A DNA stretch of 64,000 nt from Mortierella alpina (taxonomy: Eukaryota > Mortierellomycota > Mortierellomycetes > Mortierellales > Mortierellaceae). The notes below the pieces were generated by a model. The model saw only the letters and a list, made by a program, of their open reading frames with translations, made no database searches and was not told the origin of the DNA. Where the stretch lies: positions 292,533 through 356,532 of the forward strand of contig JANATF010000021.1 in assembly GCA_029449245.1 (NCBI GenBank), written 5' to 3'. The stretch's first letter is position 1; every line of letters begins with the position of its first letter. The position numbers and the translations under genes were made by a program. Positions 31,701 through 43,484 of this stretch are shown piece after piece.

Positions 31701-34700
31701 CGTTCAAACATGGAAAGTGCCAGGTCATGAAAAGGAGCTGACAGGACCAGCGTTCGTGCAGCTCTAACCGCCAGACATTGTCGTTGGCCACAATGAGGAA
31801 TGGCTCGAGGCCACATCAATTGTCTTGCGGTTCTGGGAGAAACAGAGTTTGGAGCTTGAGGATAAGGTGAAGTATAGGTCTTCGTTTTAGACTTGCTCAC
31901 CAGATCACAGAATCCATTACCATTCGAGAGAGACAGATATTCTTAGAGTCCAAAGGTACGTTATTAGAATCAATACCATTTGCAACGAGAAGTTCATGAT
32001 AGTCCTGTACACCCGAGACTAAGCTACCTCGTAATATTTTGTACATCTCCTGATCTAGAATTTCGACTTGAAAACTGTAGATTGGGCTTTGCGAAGGAGC
32101 CAGATATAGAAAAAAGCCATCACGCCGGCTACCTAGAAACCCATGTCTGCTATGGAAGAATAGCAGGATGTCGCCTTCCGTCACCTGCTAGCGCTTCCGT
32201 GTGTGCCTCAGAACACTTTCACGACATACCATCAACGCCTCGCTGCAGATTTCAATATGGGTGCCACCTACGACATCTGGACGTTGCGCATCGACTGTCC
32301 GAACTATGTTGATACGCCTGTATTGTATTGGACGAGCATTGTGGAGAAGGAATGCCATTGTGTCTGGTCTGCCGAGATCGCCGGCGCCATCTCTGACCCT
32401 TCTACAGGGAGTAGATCGACAGTGGACACACCGATGGATGATCCCGATTCAAACAACTGCAGCAACATTCCAAAAGAGATTTGCAAACCTGCCCAGCCAC
32501 TCTGAAGCAAATCCTTAGGACCGACATCTTGCCCCTGTAAGATAACATCGTGTCCATAACGCGCCAGCGGCAACTCACGGTGCCCGACATCTTGACCGAG
32601 GTCTCGGTTGTGGTACAAAGGCTACCCTTTTGGTAAGCAATAATGACTTGGTGTAGCTTTCACGATTCACAGAACTGCAAGTGAACAAACGTGCTAACCA
32701 AGTTCCGCTGCTTCCTTCGAGAGCAGCTTGCCAGTGGCCGTTTAAATAGCGACATCGGACTGCCAGAACCCATCACGGATACTTTCGATATACGCAAACA
32801 CTCCCGTTCAACTTTGTATTCCGAGCTGAGATCGACTCATAAGTCCAAAGCGCCGAGCTGCCGAGCTGCCGATCTACTGAAGGACGCCTTAGAGCGTGGC
32901 CTCAAAGACAAAAAGTCCGATCCTCTAGGATAACCTGACCAAGATCTCGCTCTCTTCAGTCAGCAGAGCATCAGCTATTTGTACGCTACATTTTTTTTTT
33001 TTTTGGCGTGAGTCGCTTGAGAGCAAAGGCGTTGAGTTGATCTCCTAGCTGTCCGAGGTCCTTGATGTTTCCATCGTCGTCCCCAGCAGAGTTCTCAAGC
33101 ACCATTACAGAGCATCTAAGAATACTGGCAACTGCAGTTAGTAATCTTTGGTGGATCAACATACGAACGGTACATGGACTACGCATTCAGAATCCTCCTT
33201 CGCCTTCGTCTGGCTCCCGAACGAGAAAAAATGGAACAAGGATCGGGTTTTGCAGGCAGCCCAAAAGAGGAGAGGGCTTGTAAAACAACCCAAAGGTATA
33301 AGGCAGAACCAGTGGCAGATAAGGGTCAGGCACCTATGCGACGACCTTTCTCCTGCTCCTCCATCTCAGTGAATGACGGATGCAGGGTATAGCCAGGCAA
33401 CCGTGCAACCTAGTCGCGGTAAGCCTGTTGGTGCCCAAGAACAACTTGATAAGGTATTTCTAGTAGGCAGCGCCGCTGACCCGGACAGGACACCCAATGG
33501 CTTTGCTCCAACACCGAGCCTCCCAGCGTCTCAAATATTCGGTCAGGCTGCAACGTCCTTCGAAGCTCCTGTTGACACCCCCTCCTCGCAGGAACATATC
33601 GTTAATTAGGGCTTGAGGGGGTGCTGTAATTTCTCGGACGAGATTCTGTTGTGTAAGGATGACACTGATGCTCTGTTTGAGAATCGACGGAGAAGAGCCC
33701 ACCCGCGCTCGGCTGAAGGCTTTCTGCACTCTCTACTGAGAATGCTTGCGGATTCGCCCCATATTGATGGTGAGATCAACATGCACGCGTACGTCGTTGC
33801 GTTGCGCGCTACATTCTGATTGGAAATTCCATTTTGCGGGCATGTGATTATCCCGAGTTCACCAGGAGAATTGCCCTGCAGATATCAACGGTCTGGCGCA
33901 TGGACTGCTTCTAGCAGCTGTGGGGCTCTCTACCAAGTTTATGATCGAAAAACCAGAACTAGTTTGACATTCAAGACACCACGACAATCCCATAACCAGC
34001 TCTAATGCTGTGACGTCCCACAAAAAAGCAGGGGCAATGTGCTGGGGTCTTTTTCGAACATGGACGAGGTGGTAAGAATATGTTGAAAAGCACAGCCTTC
34101 AGTTTGTTCGGAGGTAAACACTGCTACCTACTTCAAAATTAGCCAATGAATATGAACGAGTGAACTCAATAAAAACAACTCTATTCGCCATATAGGATCA
34201 CCATCGTTGACGAGAGAGAAACTACGGATAAAGGATGACGATGTTCAGTAGCACCCGTGAGCAGCAAGTACGATCAACGTAATAGGAACCGAGCAGGGAC
34301 AGCCGGGAATTATGGGCAAAAGAGTTTCAGTGGTCTGGTCTGACTAAGAAGCAAGTATACTGCAAAGTGGAAAGCTGCGTAGACAATGTGAAGGAGCAGT
34401 AGGCCAGAGTCAAGTATCACAGGGCTCATGCAGCGCTACTAATCCAAGAATAGAGCGCAGCCAACGAAACCGAAAAAAGGAGCGAACAAGACAATCATTC
34501 GGGCTCTTCGCGTATAAAGGAAAGTGTAAGAGAGAGAGGCAAAGCAAGGTGGGTCATGCCTCCACTCCAGAAGAGACTGAGGCTGGCACGGAGGGAGAAA
34601 CATTATTTGATTAGAGTCCATAAGAATCCACAGTCGTCATCAAATTCTGCGCCTGTTGTTGTTATGCATATTCACCTTAGTCCAGTGAGCTCCATCTCAT

Positions 34701-36932
34701 CATCAGAGGTGGGGCGCCTACGCCCTTGAGCACAAGAGCTACGTATAAACACTTACAGCCCTGAGCTCCATGATCATTGATAAGTAGTAGTTTGCCCAGG
34801 CTACGACCCAGAAGTAATAAATGCACGACGTGTAGTTGTTCAGTTGTTCTATGGATTCATATAGTTCTGACTACCAACATTTTTCACCTGTGAGGGACAG
34901 CATTCCGACATGGGATCACGCAACAATTGAGGATCGAGTTGATAAAATTGACCTCGTTCATAAAGCTTCCCCAGAACGATCGAATGACAGCAAGACAAAT
35001 TGACCTGTTCTCACACGGCAAGGCAGCGGCCAGGAGGAGGATACGGATGGATATTGGCCTGGTCAAAGACAGTCACAAAGGACATGGTGTCTCTCTCGAC
35101 TAAGAAGGTGTTTCTGTAGTGGTCGGACACGACGGCGAGTATTGATCAGGCACAGCCCATCAGGAAGGAGACTGCTGGGACTCTGGGAGGGTAGAGCTGA
35201 GTAATGATCGACTCAGGGACGCCCACAAGCTTTGGCTCAGGACGGGCAAAATGTTGGAGGCGGGTCTGCGCTGATAAGAGGCAATATGTTCAACGGACTG
35301 TCAGCATAGGTAAGGCTCCCTTTTATTTTCCAAGTGTTAGAACTCTATGTCGCGTTCTATTAACCACCACCAGAAGCTATTAAATGACTTCAAGATTGAC
35401 TATTCACTGCAGATCTCAAGAATTTTTACGCCGACTACTTAGTCCAGGAACTATGGCCCTTGTCATGGTGGTTTGCCTGGTATTTTGCCTATCATGTTGA
35501 TTGGGGGCGCTGGTATTTGCGTTGGCTCCCGATTGAAAGACCATAATCGGCTGGGGGGGGGGGGGGGGGCAAGTAAGATGAGGGCGCAGCACCGGTAATA
35601 TTCCTCGGTCGCGATTGTCGATGAATTTCGCACATCGGGCGCCTGCTTTTACTTGCTTCAGGGAGATGCAACACCAAAGTTTATTGTGAGAACCTATCTA
35701 GAAGGGCAGGCAACACACAGTGAACAACAGTTACACATTGACATGAGAGGCGCCTGCGGCGAGGCCACTACGATGAGCGGGTTGCCCTCGATGTCGAAAC
35801 CGAGACACCCTCTCGAACTCAAATCCCCGTAAAGGCATGTCATGAGCATAAGTTACTCATGGATCTTAGAATCAGCCTTGAACTATTTGTGCTCCGTGGG
35901 AGACCTACTAGGCATACATCTTCATTTCGTTTGCTTGAAACACTTATCCGCGAGTAGAGTAGTATCACATCTATGTTCTCGTCCTCTTCCATCTCTATGA
36001 GCCCATAGCTTCCCTTCGTCATCTCGATGACTTCAGTCCGCTATGTGATCCCTGCTTCCCAAAGCTCTGCGTTCAGCAACCCTTCACCAGGACCCTCCTC
36101 AGCGGGATGACCAAGTCGCTCCCCCACCGACCAGCTTCATCGTGTCCTCTCTGTCGGCGACGAACTCCTTATGTTTCCAGCCATACTCTTAAGCCTTCAT
36201 ATTATTCGGCTACACTGATACAGAAATTATGGCTGACTATATAAATGAGTTAGTTGTGTATTGATATCTTCACGGTATGATGGGAAAAGCCGATATATTT
36301 GGATCAAAATACAACGTCGTGAACGACTAGCAAAAGCACAAAGAGTTGGGAGAATTCTACGACGCGTGATCCAAGTACAACGGTGTGACCAATCAGAGCT
36401 ACAGGAACTACTTTTTCTCCGCTCACAATTTCTCGGAAAACCTAGAATGAAATATAAGGTTTGGCCACTTGGTGGGAATCACATTTCTCACACGTAGTCC
36501 TGGTGCGTGTGAGAGGAAAACAATAGCGAACGAATAAGGATCGAGTTGGCTGTGTGTGTGTCCGTTACATTGCCTCCCAAAATTCGCAATTTGATGGGAA
36601 GGAGCAACAAACATCCCTTGGAGACTCTCGAATCTCCCTTCGTAACTTATTGATCTCTGTTCCTTGCTCTGAAGTTACCGAGCGTTGCTAGTTTTCGACT
36701 CATTGGTTTCGATTGGTGTGTTTTCCACCTCTTCCCATGAAAGTCAATTGAACATAAGCTCACTCACCTTATTTCATTTATAAGGTCCTTGAGTCCCACC
36801 GTAGATTCAGTCTCCTTGTCTTCCTTTCAACTCACAGATTGAGACCTTCCTCATCTCTCCTCCTCTTCATATCCCACCCTTCCTTCCCTCCTTCCCTCCA
36901 TTCCCCTACTTCACACCGCCTATCTCGTTACA
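28740..36932. other. gene-poor stretch with degraded coding-like debris
   Basis: No intact gene was recognised in about 8 kb. Coding-like fragments in several frames occur at 30.4-31.2 kb and 31.6-33.8 kb, including one ankyrin-like unit (CAAGCDEGSTDLVSLLLAHG near 31630) and segments such as DFNMGATYDIWTLRIDCPNYVD (near 32255) and IVSITRQRQLTVPDILTEVS (near 32545). They suggest one or two long-dead multi-exon genes. From 34.0 to 36.9 kb I see only AT-rich sequence, a 17-base G run at 35553-35569 and, at the right end, the TC-rich leader of the transporter gene. Confidence 0.4.
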
Positions 36933-39326
36933 ATGAGTGAGAAACGCGATTACGAGAACGGAGTGGAGAAGGCAGATATCGCCGACGAAGTCTCCCTTGA
37001 GGAGGAGACCGAGCCAGAGAACTCTAAGATTGAAGCCGTTCGACTAGGCAAGTCTCTTATTTTTCTTTCTTGGCTCTAAGCTCGCATGCTTGTCTCTCAT
37101 CTATGCGATGTACTTTTGTCCGATACTTCTTTCCCTCCCTAATTGGCATTTTCTACTTCTAATACAGTTGTGCCTCTCACCGATGATCCCTCTTTGATTT
37201 CCATGACCTTCCGCTTCTGGGTTCTCACCACTTTTTTCTCCATCATTGGTGCGGCTACCGAACAATATAACTTTTTCCGCGCTTCCAGAGGCACCTTCTC
37301 CATCTACTTCGTAAACTTGGCTTCCTATGCTATGGGTACTTTCATGGCCCGTACCCTCCCAACCACCAAGTGGACCATCGGAGCCCATACGTTTTCCCTC
37401 AACCCTGGTCCGTTTAACATCAAGGAGCATGCCTTGATTGGCGTTGGTGTCTCAGCTGCCGCCGGCTCCGCTTACGCTGTGTACACATTGTCCGTCATGG
37501 ATCTCATGCTTAAACACCGTATCAATGCCTTGGGTTCCATGATTCTCATTGTTACCACTCAATGCTTGGGCTACGGTATGGCTGGTACGCTCCGCAAGTA
37601 TCTTGTCTATCCCGCCGAGATGGTGTGGTGGCCAAACTTGGTCCAGGTCGTTTTCTACAACGCCATGCACAACACTGACGAGTTCAGGAACAGGAAAATG
37701 ATCCGAGGCTGGTCCTACATGAAATACTTCTGGGTCTTCTGCGGCGGCATGTTCTTGTACCAGTTCATTCCCCAGTACTTTGCCCCCATGTTGGTATACT
37801 TTGATTGGATCTGCTGGTTCAAGCCCTTCGATTACAACTTCTGGGCTCTCTTCTCCTCAATGGCCAGGGGCGGCGCCGGTATCTTCTCCCTCACCTTTGA
37901 TTGGTCCCAGATTGGTGGTAGCACCATGTGGATGCCTTTGTCAACTCAGCTCCTCGGTTATGGTGGCATCATTCTCTCCTACTGGATCATATTCCCCATC
38001 ATCTGGCTGAACAACATCTTCGATGCCAAGATCTTCGGCCGTGCTCTGACCCCTGGTCTCTACCATTTGAACGGCACGGCTTTCAATATCAATACTGTGT
38101 TGGACAAGGACTACACTCTTAACGAGGAAAAATACAGCGTTAACGGCCCAGTCACCATGACCCCCATGTACGCATTGATCTTCTTGTACTCTTTCATTGC
38201 TCTCGGCAGCTGCGTCACGCACGTTCTTTGTTTCCATGGTGCCACTATGTGGAAGACTTGGAAGTCCGCCATCAAGTCCACCGATGAAGATATCCACCAG
38301 AAGATGATGAGAGTCTACCCCGAAGTGCCCCAGCTGTGGTATGGTACTCTCTACGTTGTCATGCTCGCCCTGTCGATGGCTGTCGTCGAAGTATACGACC
38401 TTCAGCTCCCCTGGTATGGTCTTCTTTTTGCTGCCGCTATTGCTTGGATTATGACCCTCCCGATTGGAGCCATGGTAGCTATCACCGGTACCGGCCCAGG
38501 TCTCAACGTTATCACTCAGTTGCTCTGCGGCTTCATCTTCCCCGGCAAGGTCATTGCCAATATGACCTTCAAGTGCTACGGCTACATGGCCATGTGGCAG
38601 TGCCACAAGCTCCTCGAGGATCTCAAGCTCGGCGTCTACATGAAAATCCCCCCGCGTGCCATGTTCGCTGCCCAGATCTGGGGCGCAAGCATCGGTGCTG
38701 TGTTCAACTATATCGTCATGATCATTATCATTGACAGCAGGCGAGCCTTCTTGGATGGATCCAAGGATGATCCCACTGGCCTCTGGACTGGAGCCAACCC
38801 CCAGGTTTATTGGGGATCCGGACTTATCTATGGTGCCCTCGGACCCGCCAGGATGTTCGGAAAGTCGTCACAGTACCACTTTATCTACTGGGGTTTCTTC
38901 ATCGGTGCCCTTCTCCCTGTTCTCCAGTGGGGTCTCTCCAAGAAGTTCCCCAAGATCAGATGGTCGGCCATTAACGTTACTATTATTGCCGGTGGCATGT
39001 CTCAGTACCCCACTGGACTTGTCATTGGTGTCATTTGCGGTTTGACTGTCTGCGTCATCTGGCAAGGATGGCTCTTCAAGTACCACAAGAATTGGTGGTC
39101 CAAGTATACCTTCATCCTTTCAGCTGCCTTGGATACCGGTGCCGCCTTTACAGGTCTTTTCCTCTTCCTGTTCCTTCAAGGTGGTCTCCATCCCAAGCTG
39201 GCCTTTGACATGCCCTCTTGGTTCATGAACTACTACAACCCTGAGGGTAACAATGCACCCTATATGGGTGTTAACAGGTGTGGGGCTTTTCAAGGCAAAT
39301 GGGAATCCGGCATGTTGGAGAAGTAG
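36933..39326 (+). CDS. OPT-family oligopeptide transporter
   Basis: This is a proton-coupled plasma-membrane importer of small peptides (the PT clade of the OPT family; related members move glutathione or metal chelates). Exon 1 (36933-37047) encodes an acidic cytosolic N-terminus. The intron (37048-37167) has a GC donor in the perfect context AG|GCAAGT and a TACAG acceptor. Exon 2 (37168-39326) carries the whole membrane domain. The total is 757 aa. Family motifs are visible: NPGPFNIKEHALIGVG (NPG motif), NALGSMIL, and KIPPRAMFAAQIWG in the C-terminal half, plus about a dozen or more hydrophobic helices. The junction restores VVPLTDDPSLISMTFRFWVLT, the expected start of the first helix. A TC-rich leader precedes the ATG. 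Intact; substrate unknown. Confidence 0.95.
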
Positions 39327-39362
39327 AGACATTTATGCTGTACCTCTTTACCCTGAGTTAGT

Positions 39363-39368
39363 AATAAA
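39363..39368 (+). terminator. AATAAA polyadenylation-signal candidate
   Basis: AATAAA lies 37 bp downstream of the OPT transporter stop codon, at a plausible distance for its 3' end. Confidence 0.5.
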
Positions 39369-39627
39369 AGTACGAGGGTGCCAGTCGTCCATGTCAATAC
39401 ATATATTTATCATATATAATAATATATAATATGGCTAGGTTTTTTTTGGTGGCGTGGATACCTGTATCTAATGGATCCAACGCATCTCAGAAACTCATCG
39501 TCTCCAGAACAGATGCCAGGGTTGGAAGGGTGGGACGGCTAGAGGTCCTATCATGGTCGAATAGCATGCTTTAGTCTTCATACTTTTTCGACTACGCTGA
39601 GTATTCAAGAAGTTCTTTGACGAGGTA

Positions 39628-41230
39628 TTGAAAGACAGTGCCGAAATACCACGCAATAGCTACTGTCCTGTACCAGAAATGAAAGTATTAATATACTTAC
39701 CTGTACCAAGAGGCACCACGCTATTCCAAAAACCAAAACCGTTCGTGGAGCAACAGATGCATATTTTTAATGAGCAGGTTGCCAAATGGATGGCGGATGA
39801 ATTCATCACGTTAGCACCCGCTGGCAATCCGCACAACAATACACTTACACTAACTATCCTTGATTACAGACACGGCAGAAAGAGATGCCATCCCAGACAA
39901 AGTGCATACTTGGTCACTTTGGCTCAAACGTTATGATAAAGAACATTCATAATGATTAAGTCACTTGGCCGCAAGTAGCAGATGACTGCTTGGCTTGGGT
40001 TAAGAAATGCCCCGAATGTCAACGTAACAATATTGCTCGGAAAGGGTATCGCCCGCTTAAAGCCATTCACGCACAGCTGCATGGAGAACACATGGCTGTT
40101 GATATTGAAGGGCCTTTCCCTCTGTCGAACAAAGCAATAAGTATCTGTTGATTTCTTATCGACGTGTGCACACACTTCGTATTCCTAAAGCCAATACCAA
40201 ACAAAAACAGCCTCACCGTCGGCGGCGCCCTTTTGACATATTCAGTCTCATTGACTTTCCGCGCATTCGTCAATCTGACAACGGCACAGAATTTGTTAAT
40301 GCCGTAATGACTTCGATTAAACTGAAAAGGGTATTGTACATCATTTGACTACACCTTATCACCCTCACGGCAATGGCGTAGCAGAAGGACGCGTCAAGAT
40401 TGCCTGTGACATTATCCATAACGAATTCAAACAGCAAGGCAATGCATGGGATGCTCATGTCCCCATGGCACAATTAGCTATGAACTCCAGAATCGTAGTA
40501 CTTCATAACTCATCACCTTTTCTTTCTTTTTTACGCGGAAATTCAATGGTGTCCACAACTTCTCAAACGACAACGACGGACTGCTCTCGCAGAAAGAACT
40601 ATGTGACAGGCTTAACTACATGACTGAGATCGTATTCCCTGCCATCACGCAGAAGGTGAAACTGACGCAAAAAAAAATGATTGAACGAATCAACGCGACT
40701 ATACTCCACAGCGATTTTCCGGATGGTGCCAAGGTCATGCATGACCCTTGACCACATCCAAGGCGACAAACTGACGCCGCGATACGAAGGCCCTTTCATC
40801 GGTGTTCGTCGTACTGCTGGTGGCGCGTATGAACTTAGAGGCGGAACTGGTTCCCTTCTGGATTGAAACTATGCTCCTTCTCAACTCAAGTTAGTCCTGG
40901 ACGATTTGGAGTAAACTCCTATTTACATATGAAGTGGATAATATCATAATCCTTAATCACAAAGTCCACCCGGGAAAACAGGAAAGTGGCAATGTGGGGT
41001 CAAATGGAGGGGCTATTCTGACAAGGAATGCACTTTGGAACTGGAAGAAAACTTCGTTGGAAAGTAGTGCGTTCGCGACTACTGGAATAAACTTGGCACT
41101 GATTCAGACGCCATGGGTCATGAGCAAGCAACCCTACAACTCTACAACTGAGCAAAAAGAGCACTCGAAGTAGCACTGAACGCACCACGAGATCATCAAA
41201 ACGCGTTCAACGCAGTGAGGAATAAGCCCA
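39628..41230 (+). pseudogene. chromodomain Ty3/gypsy element fossil
   Basis: Pol pieces occur in order but in shifting frames: a reverse-transcriptase start (about 39700-39860, WMADEFITLAPAGNPHNNTLTL), then after a large deletion the integrase zinc-finger end (CPECQRNNIARKGYRPLKA, near 40010), the DDE core (IRQSDNGTEFVNA at 40267, PYHPHGNGVAEGRVK at 40350), and a C-terminal chromodomain remnant (VDNII near 40934, then YWNKLG near 41080). Frameshifts and stops throughout make it dead. The motifs match the same clade as the two younger elements at 49-64 kb. LTRs were not found. Confidence 0.8.
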
Positions 41231-41603
41231 CAGCGTACGTGAGGTTTTTCACATAACATTTTCCTCACAAACTAAAGACAGCACAAGAGGCACCTCGCTC
41301 TTGAGAAGTTTTACATTTCTTCCTCGCAGCTTAATATCACTACCAAAGAATGCCAATATGGTATTTATATGTTTTTTTTTCATGTTTTCATTTTTTTCAC
41401 TATCCATCTACGACTACACACATTTGCGACAACACAATACGTGTCTCATTAGAGGGGAGAGCAGCGTTGTATATTGACCCTTAACAGCATCCAATGTGCA
41501 GCCAGATAGTTAGCAGTGCACTCACCCGCCATGGGCCAGCCGTTATTTAAGGCACACTGGTGCCTGTCATTAAAGATCCTTTTCTTGTTCTCATTCCTTC
41601 TTG

Positions 41604-41897
41604 CTAATTTGGTTCCTGCTTCTCACAGGGGGTGCTGCATGGAGCCGAATTGTTACAGTCACTGTCCGTTTCACAGTAGACTGTTGGTTGTATGAAGCAC
41701 CAGTTCCCACCTTTGGAACAGTACCTCCAGCATGTATGTGGCCATACGCCATATCCACAATGGGCATTGAAAGTGGGGGCCTTTGGGGTCACAGTGGTGA
41801 CTGCCTGGGTCACACGCACATTTGAACAGAGCATCATAAGGACTGCAATAGCAATTGCAGCTGTGGCTATGAGAGGAGACTTGTGTTGCCTTTTCAT
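41604..41897 (-). CDS. small cysteine-rich secreted protein
   Basis: 97 aa from the ATG at 41897, which places a strong signal anchor or signal peptide (SPLIATAAIAIAVLMML...TQA) near the N-terminus; the frame is open to another ATG at 41960. The mature part has eight cysteines with spacing C-X8-C-X3-C-X6-C-X7-C-X5-C-X5-C-X3-C, ending shortly after. No intron. The compact cysteine pattern, small size and lone position among transposons are typical of apoplastic or effector-like fungal proteins. The family is not recognised, and a toxin or antimicrobial role would be guesswork. Confidence 0.6.
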   Translation of the reverse strand: MKRQHKSPLIATAAIAIAVLMMLCSNVRVTQAVTTVTPKAPTFNAHCGYGVWPHTCWRYCSKGGNWCFIQPTVYCETDSDCNNSAPCSTPCEKQEPN

Positions 41898-42359
41898 TTT
41901 TGACCCTAAAACAATTGCAAGGATGATGTCCATGTCAAGGTTAGAATTCTTTCTCACCAATTAAGGAAAGGAGTACGAATACACAACAGTCATTCAGTGA
42001 GACAGACAGACCTTCCTGTGAGTGACGTGAAGTTTGGTTGGGATGGGAGAATGTATGACGCAGTTAAGCGTTTTTGGGCTGGATCAAAGGAGGAAGAGAG
42101 GCAGCGATACTGTACGAAACAAGAGGCCGGGAACTACGATAATGTTGCGTTTTCTATGAAGATGTATTTGGAATTGGTTTAGGAAGAGGGTAAGGTAAGG
42201 TGAGGCTGGATGAGACTGATTGAACTAAACTGAAGAGCTATGAAATGGGAGATGCTCTCGACTTATATACAAATTGAACATATACGGTAGGAAGTACGTT
42301 CGACGTGGAAACTGATTGAACTGGGAGTAAAAAAAGGACAAGTAGTGTGACGCAAAGGC

Positions 42360-42665
42360 AAAGGAGGAGGAAATCGCATTAGGGAATGAGAAGTGGGATG
42401 AAGAAGGATGAAGGGATGAGCGAGAGTAGTGGATGAAAGAAATCAAGGGAATATAGAAAATAATGGACCAAAGAAAGCAAAGGATGGGAAACAGGAAGGG
42501 CTGAAAGGCGGCAGTGCAGGGAAAAGAAGGGGCAAGAAAAGAAGGGGCAGGAAAAGAAAAAGCAGGACGAGCGAGGGCAGGACTAGCGAAGGTAGGGAAA
42601 GCAAAGCTTAGGAAAAGAAATGGCAGGTAAAGCGAGAGCAAGGAAAAGTAGGAGATGCAGGACAA
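42360..42665. repeat. purine-rich low-complexity tract
   Basis: About 300 bp of (GGAAAAGAAGGGGCA)-like imperfect repeats. It produces Ser/Phe/Pro-rich frames on the minus strand and Lys/Arg-rich ones on the plus strand, none supported as a gene. The remaining sequence to 43484 shows no gene, only a 9-bp perfect palindrome arm pair at 42689-42713. Confidence 0.8.
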
Positions 42666-43484
42666 AAAGGGAGTGTCGCGTACTTAGTCCTAGGATAAGC
42701 ATAGTATCCTAGGCTATGCCTTATTTCACTTCTTAATCCCTTGTAGGCAGGCATCCGCCCCTTTTCACCGAATGCCTTGAATTATGTCCTGGCCGGTGAC
42801 TATGAGCCAAAGGGACATTGCGCGTTGAGCTCATATTTTAGTATATATAGTCAGTAGTTCCCTCTCTACAGTTGTGCTTAGCCTAGTAATACCTTGAACC
42901 CTCCTGCCTTGCCACTTCACTCATCCCTGCTCCTTTGTCCTTGTGAAAGGTCATTCTGCCCCCTGAACAGTCTATATCCATCCCAACTTCTGGTTGGCGT
43001 CCCTCCATCTTATTCTCCATCCTTATTTTTTCTGCATCCCCATTTTTTGAGCCTCTCCTCCTTTTTCTACATCCCCTTTTTTTCCGTGTGTCTCCATGTC
43101 GAGAATGGATACAGGGTGAGAAAAAGGGAAGGGACCCCGAAAACTCAGGGTGCTTTACAACTAGATAACTGGCTCGCGGCAGCCAAGCGTTCATAGCGAC
43201 TTTGCTTTCTGATCCTTCGATGTCGGCTCTTCCTTTAGAACGCCAGCTTTGTAAAAGGTGTCAGTTAGCATAAACTGCCGGCCTCAGCTTTAATAATACA
43301 CTGGAAGATGCACGAAGGAATGTTACTAGAAAGACTGAGGGAGAATTGCGAGAAGAAACTCCAATAACATTGGGGGAATACCAAGAAGTACAAAGAAAGA
43401 AAATGAAGTGGTGACTTAAAGATCAGGGCATACTGAAAACAACAAGTTGTGAGGAAAAAAAGGCATCATGCAAAAAATATCAAG

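Noticed and set aside
42225-42665. A 146-codon minus-strand frame rich in Ser, Phe and Pro
   Set aside because: It is the complement of a purine-rich low-complexity tract and has no signal of coding selection.
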